From the NCBI GenBank assembly GCA_039889035.1, contig JBDQQY010000039.1:1-64000 (forward strand): DNA of 64,000 bases, written 5' to 3'. The notes under the pieces were generated by a model that saw only the letters and a list, made by a program, of their open reading frames with translations, was not told the origin of the DNA and made no database searches. Origin of the DNA: Plantactinospora sp039889035 (GTDB lineage: Bacteria > Actinomycetota > Actinomycetes > Mycobacteriales > Micromonosporaceae). Below, in pieces: positions 43,539 through 50,141 of this stretch (positions within the stretch are counted from its first letter, which is position 1; each line of letters starts with the position of its first letter). Made by a program: the position numbers and the translations under genes.

Positions 43539-43554
43539 TTGCAAGAACTTGCAG
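43539..43554. promoter_or_regulatory. candidate MalR/LacI-type operator before the amylase gene
   Basis: TTGCAAG (43539-43545), AA, CTTGCAG (43548-43554) form an inverted repeat with one mismatch, 40 bases before the amylase ATG. TTGCAAG/CTTGCAG words recur in promoters of Streptomyces amylase and maltose genes bound by MalR (from memory). Regulation by a LacI-family protein is therefore likely but not shown. Confidence 0.5.
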
Positions 43555-43593
43555 GCCACCCGTCCCCGCTCCCCTCGCGTATGGGAGGTTCCG

Positions 43594-45417
43594 ATGCGTA
43601 CCCGACGAGGTTCGACCGCCGCCCGAAGAACCGCAACCGCCGCCCTGACCGGGGTGCTCGCCGCCGCGCTGGCGGTGGGCGTCGCCGACCGACGGGCCGA
43701 GCAGGCGACCGCCAGCCCGGCCAGCCCGGGCGCCCGGGACGTGATCGTGCACCTGTTCCAGTGGCCCTGGGCCTCGATCGCCGACGAGTGCAGCACCGTG
43801 CTCGGCCCGAAGGGCTTCGGCGGGGTGCAGGTGTCGCCGCCGCAGGAGCACGTGGTGCTCCCCGGCCGGGGTTACCCGTGGTGGCAGGACTACCAGCCGG
43901 TCAGCTACCAGTTGACCAGTCGGCGCGGTGACCGGGCCGCCTTCGCCAGCATGGTGCGGACCTGCCACGACGCCGGAGTGAAGATCTATGTGGACGCGAT
44001 CGTCAACCACATGGCCGGCGGCGCGTCGACCGGGACGGGCAGCGGGGGCTCGACCTACAGCCAGTACGGCTATCCGGCGGTGCCGTACGGCAGCGGCGAC
44101 TTCCACCACTGCGGGCGCAACGGCAACGACGACATCGTCAACTGGGCCGACCGCTGGGAGATCCAGAACTGCGAGCTGGTCGACCTCGCCGACCTGCGCA
44201 CCGAGTCGTCCTATGTGCGGGGCAGGCTGACCGGGTACCTGAACGACCTGGTCTCGCTCGGCGTCGACGGCTTCCGGGTGGACGCGGCCAAGCACCTGCC
44301 CGCCGCCGACCTGGCCGCCATCATCGACCCGGTCGCCGGCGACCCGTACGTCTTCAGCGAGGTTATCGAGGGCGGCTCCGGCGAGCCCACCCCGGAGGAG
44401 TACGCCGGAATCGGTGACGTCACCGAGTTCCGCTACGGGGACGTGGTCGGCAACGCGTTCCGGGACGGCAACCTGGCGAACCTGAACAACCTCGCCTCCT
44501 CGATGCGGCTCGGCTCCGGCGACGCGGTGGCGTTCGTCGACAACCACGACACCCAGCGCAACGGTCGGGCCCGACTGACCTACCGGGACGGCTCGGCGTA
44601 CGCGCTGGCCGAGGCGTTCATGATCGCCTGGCCGTACGGCGTCCCGCAGGTGATGTCGAGCTTCACCTTCAGCGACCCGGACGCGGGGCCGCCGCGCGAC
44701 GGCACCGGCGCCACCAGCCCGGTGAACTGCGGCAACGGCGGCTGGGCCTGTGAGCACCGCTGGCGGAGCACCGCCAACATGGTCGGGCTGCGCAACGCCG
44801 CCGCCGGGGCCGGGGTCACCAACTGGTGGAGCAACGGCGGCAACCAGATCGCCTTCGGCCGGGGCAGCGCCGGCTACGTCGCCTTCAACCGCGCCGGCGG
44901 CCCGTTGACGCGTACCTTCCAGACCAGCCTGCCGGCCGGCAGCTACTGCGACGTGCTGAGCGGGGACTTCACCGGCGGCTCCTGCACCGGTACGACGTAC
45001 CAGGTCGACACCGCCGGCCAGGTCACCGCGACCGTGCCGGCGTTCGGCGCCCTGGCGCTGCACGTCAACGCCCAAACCTCGGGCGGCGGTCCCGGCCCGA
45101 CCCCGACGGGCGGCTCCTGCGCCACCGTCGCCACCACCGTCGCGGTGACCGCCACCACGGTCTGGGGCGAGAACGTCTACCTCACCGGGAACGTCCCGGC
45201 GCTGGGCAACTGGAACCCGGCGAACGGGGTGCCGCTCTCCTCGGCCGGCTACCCCGTCTGGCGGGGCACCGTCGACCTGCCCGCCGGCACCGCCGTGCAG
45301 TACAAGTACGTCAAGCGCAACGGCGACCAGGTGGTCTGGGAGAGCGACCCGAACCGGTCCCGGTCCACCCCGGCCACCGCCCCCTGCACCGCGACCTGGA
45401 CCGACACCTGGCGCTGA
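43594..45417 (+). CDS. secreted GH13 alpha-amylase with starch-binding domain
   Basis: A 607-residue exported starch hydrolase. The signal region spans about 1-40. The GH13 barrel shows VDAIVNHMAG, the nucleophile Asp230 in GFRVDAAKH, the acid/base Glu256 in VFSEVIEG and Asp319 in FVDNHDTQRN. A domain C follows (FNRAGGPLTRTFQTSLPAGSY), then a Gly/Pro/Thr linker and a C-terminal CBM20 starch-binding domain (about 510-607) with WGENVYLTGNVPALGNW and VQYKYVKRNGDQVVWE. This is the layout of Streptomyces alpha-amylases. The ATG at 43594 has GGGAGGTT close upstream, and a candidate sugar-responsive operator lies 40 bases upstream. Confidence 0.95.
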   Translation: MRTRRGSTAARRTATAALTGVLAAALAVGVADRRAEQATASPASPGARDVIVHLFQWPWASIADECSTVLGPKGFGGVQVSPPQEHVVLPGRGYPWWQDYQPVSYQLTSRRGDRAAFASMVRTCHDAGVKIYVDAIVNHMAGGASTGTGSGGSTYSQYGYPAVPYGSGDFHHCGRNGNDDIVNWADRWEIQNCELVDLADLRTESSYVRGRLTGYLNDLVSLGVDGFRVDAAKHLPAADLAAIIDPVAGDPYVFSEVIEGGSGEPTPEEYAGIGDVTEFRYGDVVGNAFRDGNLANLNNLASSMRLGSGDAVAFVDNHDTQRNGRARLTYRDGSAYALAEAFMIAWPYGVPQVMSSFTFSDPDAGPPRDGTGATSPVNCGNGGWACEHRWRSTANMVGLRNAAAGAGVTNWWSNGGNQIAFGRGSAGYVAFNRAGGPLTRTFQTSLPAGSYCDVLSGDFTGGSCTGTTYQVDTAGQVTATVPAFGALALHVNAQTSGGGPGPTPTGGSCATVATTVAVTATTVWGENVYLTGNVPALGNWNPANGVPLSSAGYPVWRGTVDLPAGTAVQYKYVKRNGDQVVWESDPNRSRSTPATAPCTATWTDTWR

Positions 45418-45422
45418 CCCGT

Positions 45423-45437
45423 CGCCGGGAACCGGCG
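45423..45437 (+). terminator. short hairpin after the amylase gene
   Basis: CGCCGG-GAA-CCGGCG, six bases after the stop at 45417. It has short arms and no T-run; it is a weak terminator candidate. Confidence 0.4.
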
Positions 45438-45513
45438 GTACGTCGATCTGCGTATCCGGAACATCCACACCGGCACGACGTCGCGGTGCCGTTCCGCCGG
45501 CACCATCACTGGC

Positions 45514-46092
45514 ATGACGCTCTCTCCGCCATGGCGAAAAGCCCTCCTCACCCTGCACGTGGTCACCGCGGTCGGCTGGTTGGGGGTCGACGTGGTGCTG
45601 CTGACCCTCGGCGTGGCCGGGGCGCGCGGCTCCGACCCCGACGTGGTCTATCCGGTGATGGCCCTGGTCGGGCAGGCCGTCTTCGTGCCGCTGAGCGTGC
45701 TCGCCTGGCTGGTCGGCGTCGCCAGCGCGCTGCTCACGCCCTGGGGCCTGGTCAGGCACCGGTGGGTGCTGGTCAAGATGGTGATCACCACCGTGATGCT
45801 CGGTGCGGTGCTCTTCGCCCTGCTGCCGAACCTGGAGGCCGCCGAACTCGGTGCGGCGACTCCGCCGGGCGCCCGGGAGGGGCTGCTGGCGGCGCCGATC
45901 GTCTCCAGCACCCTGCTGCTCGTCGCCACGGTGCTCTCCACCTACAAGCCGTGGGGCCGGATCGGTCGGGCCGGTGCGGTCAGGACCGGGCAGCGGCGAG
46001 CGCGGCCGGCAGCCGGGTCGCGAGGTCCAGGTGCGCGGCCCGGGCCTGCCGGAACGCGTACCGAAACAGCGGTGCGGGTGCCGACAGGGTGA
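45514..46092 (+). CDS. DUF2269-like integral membrane protein
   Basis: A 192-residue protein with four membrane helices in residues 1-150: LLTLHVVTAVGWLGVDVVLL, VFVPLSVLAWLVGVASALL, VLVKMVITTVMLGAVLFALL and IVSSTLLLVATVLSTYK. It resembles DUF2269 proteins of unknown function. After GRIGRAGA the last 35 residues are Arg/Pro/Gly-rich and are read antisense to the next gene, so this tail is probably unstructured. The 3' end overlaps the convergent SRPBCC gene by 113 bases. The ATG at 45514 lacks a strong ribosome binding site. Confidence 0.72.
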   Translation: MTLSPPWRKALLTLHVVTAVGWLGVDVVLLTLGVAGARGSDPDVVYPVMALVGQAVFVPLSVLAWLVGVASALLTPWGLVRHRWVLVKMVITTVMLGAVLFALLPNLEAAELGAATPPGAREGLLAAPIVSSTLLLVATVLSTYKPWGRIGRAGAVRTGQRRARPAAGSRGPGARPGPAGTRTETAVRVPTG

Positions 46093-46432
46093 TCTCGACG
46101 TCGATGCGTACCAGCCCGTCGGCCTCACGGGTCAGCCGGGTCCGGTTCCGCAGCGTGGTACGCGGCCACTGCCGGGCCACCATCTCCAGTTCGTCGGCCG
46201 CCAACCGGAGCAGGTCGGCCCGGTAGCTGACCTGGAACCGGAACGGTCCCCAGCGCAGCCGGTCGGTGACCAGGTCGCTGCGCAGCACTCCCGGCCCGGC
46301 CGGACGGGGGCGCACCCGCACGATCAACGGATGCAACTCGCCCTGCCACCGCACGTCGCCGAGCAGCCGCAGCACGTCGGCCGGCTCGCAGCGCGCGTGC
46401 ACCCGGTATCGGAAAGATCCGGTACGCGGCAC
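45980..46432 (-). CDS. SRPBCC-like protein
   Basis: A 150-residue protein with the layout of the START-like fold. It starts GSFRYRVHARCEPADVLRLL, has a beta core (LHPLIVRVRPRPAGPGVLRS, then RFQVSYRADLLRLAADELEM) and closes with a helix RYAFRQARAAHLDLATRL. The ligand is unknown. The GTG at 46432 is chosen because the family pattern begins there, but GGAGG touches it directly, so spacing is poor and a different start is possible. Its 3' end overlaps the convergent membrane-protein gene. Confidence 0.68.
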   Translation of the reverse strand: MPRTGSFRYRVHARCEPADVLRLLGDVRWQGELHPLIVRVRPRPAGPGVLRSDLVTDRLRWGPFRFQVSYRADLLRLAADELEMVARQWPRTTLRNRTRLTREADGLVRIDVEITLSAPAPLFRYAFRQARAAHLDLATRLPAALAAARS

Positions 46433-46567
46433 CCTCCGAGTGTAGGAGCCGGGACGAACCAACGCACCGCTGGTGGCAGGCGAGCAGGTGCGGCGGGTGG
46501 TTCCTCGTCCGCCGACCCGCAACGGCCGGAGCCGCATGAATAGCGACTAACAGGGTATCTAACGGGC

Positions 46568-47545
46568 ATGAGCGGACATGTTATGGTCTTTGCCCCTGAT
46601 CCGCAGTTGACGGTCACCATCGACCAGCCCGCCGACGAGACCGAGATCCACCTGCACCCCGGCGGCCAGGGGGTGTGGCAGGCCCGGATGATCAAGTGTC
46701 TGGGCGTTCCCGTGGTGCTCTGCGCCGGGCTCGGCGGGGAGATCGGACAGGTACTCGAACCGCTGCTGGCCGGCGAGGGAGTCGACCTCCGGGTGATCCA
46801 CCGCGAGTCCAGCAGCGGCGGCTACGTGCACGACCGGCGGGACGGCAAGCGCCACGAGATCGCCTCGGTGCCGGGCCACCCGCTCGCCCGGCACGAACTC
46901 GACGAGCTCTACAACCTCGCGCTCAGCGAAGGGCTGGGCGCCGAGGTCAGCGTCCTCAGCGGCCCCGGCCACCCGTCCCTGGTCGCACCGGAGATCTACC
47001 GCCGGCTCGCCGCCGACCTCGGCCACAACGGCAGCCGGGTGGTCGCCGACCTCTCCGGTCCGCACCTGGCGGCCGTACTGGACAGCGGCGTGTCGGTACT
47101 CAAGGTCAGCCACGAGGAACTGCTCCGGGACGGCCTGGCCGCCGACGACGACGAGGCCGAGCTGATCCGGGTGATCCAGGCGCTGCACGCCCAGGGGGCC
47201 CAGTCGGTGGTGGTCAGCCGGGCCGAGGAGCCGGCCCTGGTGCTGATCGACGGCGAGGTGGCCCAACTCGACATGCCCCGGCTGGAGGTGGCGGACCCGC
47301 GCGGTGCCGGCGACTCGATGACCGCCGGGGTGGCGGCGGTGCTGGCCCGGGGCGGCGACCTCCGGCTCGCGGTCCGGACCGGGGCGGCGGCGGGCGCGCT
47401 GAACGTCACCCGGCACGGGCTCGGCACCGGCCGGCCGGACGCGATCGCCGGCCTGGTCGACCGGGTGAAACTGGCACCGATGCAGGTGGACCGGCAGGAT
47501 CGGCTGACCCCCGACGAGCTGGCGCACCGGACGACGAAGTCATGA
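46568..47545 (+). CDS. PfkB-family sugar kinase, 1-phosphofructokinase-like
   Basis: A 325-residue ribokinase-fold kinase. The N-terminal half has PDPQLTVTIDQPADETEIH, GGQGVWQARMIKCLGVPV (the usual sugar-binding GG(K/Q)G segment) and SSSGGYVHDR. The C-terminal half has the PfkB signature ADPRGAGDSMTAGVAA, with catalytic base Asp249. The arrangement suggests phosphorylation of a phosphorylated or free sugar, such as fructose-1-phosphate, but the substrate is not certain. The stop overlaps surE (ATGA). Confidence 0.85.
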   Translation: MSGHVMVFAPDPQLTVTIDQPADETEIHLHPGGQGVWQARMIKCLGVPVVLCAGLGGEIGQVLEPLLAGEGVDLRVIHRESSSGGYVHDRRDGKRHEIASVPGHPLARHELDELYNLALSEGLGAEVSVLSGPGHPSLVAPEIYRRLAADLGHNGSRVVADLSGPHLAAVLDSGVSVLKVSHEELLRDGLAADDDEAELIRVIQALHAQGAQSVVVSRAEEPALVLIDGEVAQLDMPRLEVADPRGAGDSMTAGVAAVLARGGDLRLAVRTGAAAGALNVTRHGLGTGRPDAIAGLVDRVKLAPMQVDRQDRLTPDELAHRTTKS

Positions 47546-48366
47546 CGATCCGGGTACTGGTCACCAACGACGACGGCATCGCGGCTCCCGGGCTGCGCTG
47601 GCTGGCGCGTACGGCGGCGGAGCGCGGGTGGGACGTGGTGGTGGCTGCCCCGAGCGAGGAGGCCAGCGGCGCGAGCGCCGCGATGAGCGCGGTGGAGCGG
47701 GACGGCCGGGTGGTCGTCGAGGAGCACCCGATCGAGGAGCTGCCCGGCGTCCCGGCGTACGGAGTGGCCGGCTCACCAGCGCTGATCACGCTGATCGCCC
47801 TGCACGGGGCGTTCGGGCCGGCACCGTCGGCGGTGCTCTCCGGGATCAACCGGGGCGCGAACGCCGGCCGTGCGGTGCTGCACTCCGGCACGGTCGGTGC
47901 GGCCTTCACCGCCGCCGCGAACGGCTGCCACGGGCTCGCCGTCTCCCTGGACGTACTCTCCGTGCACGAGGCGAGCACCGGAAGCGGCGGTGCGGCGGCC
48001 GTCACCCGACCGGACCGGGACGAGCGGCGGAACTGGGCGACCGCGGCCCGGGTGGCGCTGGACCTGCTGCCCCGGTTGACCGCGGGACCCGTGGAGAGCG
48101 TGCTGAACGTGAACTCCCCCGACCTGCCGTACGAGCGACTCCGCGGGATACGCCGAGGCACCCTGGCCGGGTTCGGGCAGGTACAGATGACGGTCGCCGA
48201 AGCCGGTAGGGGATTCGTGCGTACCGCCCTGGAGGAGTCCGGCCAGTACGTCGAGCCGGGCACGGACGTGGCCTGGCTGGCGGAGGGTTACGCCTCGGTG
48301 ACGGCGATTCGGGCGGTCACCGAGGCGTCCGACGTGGATCTGTCCGGACTGGACGATCCGCGGTGA
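47542..48366 (+). CDS. surE: 5'/3'-nucleotidase SurE
   Basis: A 274-residue metal-dependent nucleotidase that removes phosphate from nucleoside monophosphates. The metal site residues are all there: Asp10 and Asp11 (VLVTNDDGI), Ser42 (EEASGASAAMS) and Asn103 (SGINRGANAGRAV), followed by LHSGTVGAAFTAA. The C-terminal part is the family's dimerisation region. The ATG at 47542 overlaps the kinase stop (ATGA), so both are made together; the link between a PfkB kinase and SurE suggests a shared phospho-compound balance, which is inference. Confidence 0.94.
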   Translation: MTIRVLVTNDDGIAAPGLRWLARTAAERGWDVVVAAPSEEASGASAAMSAVERDGRVVVEEHPIEELPGVPAYGVAGSPALITLIALHGAFGPAPSAVLSGINRGANAGRAVLHSGTVGAAFTAAANGCHGLAVSLDVLSVHEASTGSGGAAAVTRPDRDERRNWATAARVALDLLPRLTAGPVESVLNVNSPDLPYERLRGIRRGTLAGFGQVQMTVAEAGRGFVRTALEESGQYVEPGTDVAWLAEGYASVTAIRAVTEASDVDLSGLDDPR

Positions 48367-48414
48367 GGGGTGGGATTCCCGGTCCGCGATGATCAGAGCG
48401 CGGGCCGGGGACGG

Positions 48415-48786
48415 TCAGGCGCCGGGGACCTTGACCTCCTCGGCCGCAGCCGCGGCGCCCGCGAAGTAGGGCTCCGGCGCGCCGAAGAGGCCGAGGAGCC
48501 CGGTGACCCAGAGCTGCCGGTGGACGAACCGGCTCGGTTCGGTGACCACGAGCTTGACGCCGCTGACCTCCGCGGTCTGGAAGCCGGCGACCATGGCGCT
48601 GATTCCGACGGAGTCGATGAAGCTGACCAGTCGCATGTTGAGCTCGATCCTGGACGGTCGCCCCTTGGTCAGAACTCCGGCGATCGCCTCACGAACCTCG
48701 TACGCCGTATCGACGTCGATTTCTCCCCGAGGGGCGATCTCCACAACTCCACCAGGCAAGACCGACTTGACGATCGACAGGCTCAC
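48415..48786 (-). CDS. STAS-domain protein (anti-sigma factor antagonist type)
   Basis: A 123-residue protein with a STAS domain: VVEIAPRGEIDVDTAYEVRE, RIELNMRLVSFIDSVGISAM, with Ser59 in the SVG position that is phosphorylated in SpoIIAA-type proteins. It lacks an obvious partner kinase nearby. The C-terminus (about 100-123) is an Ala-rich tail. The GTG at 48786 has GGAGGTG seven bases upstream. It converges on surE across a 48-base gap. Confidence 0.85.
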   Translation of the reverse strand: MSLSIVKSVLPGGVVEIAPRGEIDVDTAYEVREAIAGVLTKGRPSRIELNMRLVSFIDSVGISAMVAGFQTAEVSGVKLVVTEPSRFVHRQLWVTGLLGLFGAPEPYFAGAAAAAEEVKVPGA

Positions 48787-48932
48787 GCGAGCACCTCCAC
48801 TCGCCCATGTCCGGGCGCCTAATCAGTACGCGGGCCGCGACCGAGAGTATTCCTCTCACGGCCCCGATCGCCACCCTTCCGGACGGGCAATCTATTCAAC
48901 GAGCCGACAAACCTACCCGGTAACGGGGCAAA

Positions 48933-49124
48933 CTACGCTAAATTTTCCTGCGCCGTCGGCTTCGGTACCTTCACCGTCACGCCCTCAGCGTAGCGGTCCC
49001 GCAGGTCGGGGCGGGCCACCGGTGCGCTGTGTCGTACCTCGCCCGACGCCACCCGCCCGCCGGTACCCGAATCCGTGTCGCCTTTGCGACAGATCGGTTC
49101 GCCCGACGGGGCCGGTGTGACCAC
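48933..49124 (-). CDS. possible small hypothetical protein
   Basis: A 63-residue frame. The sequence PSGEPICRKGDTDSGTGG and SAPVARPDLRDRYAEGVTVK is polar and balanced in charge, unlike the arginine-rich shadow frames around it. The possible GTG at 49124 has no good ribosome binding site. I keep it as a weak candidate; the rest of 48787-49228 holds no other gene I can support. Confidence 0.3.
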   Translation of the reverse strand: MVTPAPSGEPICRKGDTDSGTGGRVASGEVRHSAPVARPDLRDRYAEGVTVKVPKPTAQENLA

Positions 49125-49228
49125 TGGGGCCGGTGTCCGCCAGCGGGGCGGGTGTGCCAGGGAGCACCTAGCATGAGGTGATCCGTCCGTCGCGGGACGG
49201 GCGACCCAGGCTCGGGAAGGGACACCTG

Positions 49229-49372
49229 ATGCTGAGGAAGCTGATCGGACTGGCTGGGGTCGGCGCGCTGCTGGCACTGGTACTCGCCTGCGGATTCGGC
49301 GGCGGAGGTGATGACGACGACGGTGACGACGACGATTTCGCCCAGCGCGCGTCCGTCGTCCTGCTCGGCTGA
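49229..49372 (+). CDS. small acidic lipoprotein-like protein
   Basis: A 47-residue protein. A hydrophobic signal (LIGLAGVGALLALVLAC) ends at a Cys that fits a lipobox (LVLAC), followed by GFGGGGDDDDGDDDDF and a short hydrophobic end (ASVVLLG). GGGAAGGGA lies eight bases before the ATG at 49229. No domain is recognised; the eight Asp residues would bind cations at the outer face if it is exported. Two nested hairpins follow at 49432-49481. Confidence 0.55.
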   Translation: MLRKLIGLAGVGALLALVLACGFGGGGDDDDGDDDDFAQRASVVLLG

Positions 49373-49431
49373 CTGGCTGCGGCTGACCGCCTGCGGCACA
49401 CCGGCACGAGATCTCGGCGGTTCCGGCAGAC

Positions 49432-49481
49432 TTCGGGAGGTGATCCCGGGTTTGCCGGGAAACACGCCTGGGCACCTCCCG
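49432..49481 (+). terminator. nested double hairpin after the small lipoprotein gene
   Basis: Outer arms TCGGGAGGTG (49432-49441) and CACCTCCCGA (49472-49481) are perfect. Inside lies TCCCGG-GTTTG-CCGGGA (49443-49459). It stands 60 bases after the stop at 49372 and 80 bases before the next ATG. It could end transcription, or act as a leader structure for the next gene, whose ribosome binding site is 70 bases on. Confidence 0.55.
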
Positions 49482-49560
49482 AGTAGCAACCCGCAACCGC
49501 GCCGAACAGACGCCTCTGTCCGAAGTGGCCGCTTCGTTCGGCAACCGAGGAGGTAGCACG

Positions 49561-49980
49561 ATGCTCGGAACGAACCTGCTGAAACATCAGAGCAAGCCCG
49601 AGCGGATCGCGGACCAGGCGTGGGAACACCTGACCAGCGCGATCAACTCGGCCGGCGACTCGGTGAAGTACACCGCCCGCTCGGCGCGGCGGACCGGCTC
49701 CCACCTCACCAGCCATGCCGGCGACCGGGTGGGCGCCGTGACCGACGAGGCCCGGGTACGGGCCAGCCGGGCGTACGACGCCCTCGCCGGCCGCCGGCCA
49801 GGGCTTCCCTGGGGGTGGCTGATCGGGGCGGGCCTGCTCGGCGCCGCCCTGGCCTGGGCCGCCTCCTCCGCGTCCCGGGCCGCGCTGGCCCGGGCCGAGA
49901 AGGAGCTGCCCGCCAGCGACGGGCTGGAGTTCGTGGACGTCGACCGGGCCAACTCACCGGTCCGGGTCGACACCACCTGA
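49561..49980 (+). CDS. hypothetical membrane-anchored protein
   Basis: A 139-residue protein. The first part is amphipathic and helical (KPERIADQAWEHLTSAINSA, then DRVGAVTDEARVRASRAYDAL). A single membrane helix is at about 87-105 (WGWLIGAGLLGAALAWAAS), then an acidic tail (EFVDVDRANSPV). GAGGAGGT lies just before the ATG at 49561. The look is of a small stress- or envelope-related protein, but no family is named. Confidence 0.72.
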   Translation: MLGTNLLKHQSKPERIADQAWEHLTSAINSAGDSVKYTARSARRTGSHLTSHAGDRVGAVTDEARVRASRAYDALAGRRPGLPWGWLIGAGLLGAALAWAASSASRAALARAEKELPASDGLEFVDVDRANSPVRVDTT

Positions 49981-49983
49981 TCC

Positions 49984-50019
49984 CCGCGGACCCGCCCGGC
50001 CGGTCGGGCAGGTCCGCGG
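49984..50019. terminator. hairpin between the membrane protein and GH74 genes
   Basis: Outer arms CCGCGGACC (49984-49992) and GGTCCGCGG (50011-50019), with an inner GCCCG/CGGGC pair. The flanking genes converge (stops at 49980 and 50142), so it may serve both. Confidence 0.7.
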
Positions 50020-50141
50020 CAGCCGGGCCCGGTGCGTTCCCGCGCCGGGCCCGGACGTGCGGCCCCGGGTCCTCGCTCGGTTCCGCGCGCCCTGCTCCGC
50101 CCTGTTCAGTTCCGCGTCTCGGTCAGCTCCGGGCGCCTCGC

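Noticed and set aside
43345..46128. 927-codon frame antisense to the amylase gene
   Set aside because: Shadow frame produced by GC-rich third positions; the sense strand encodes a clear GH13 enzyme.
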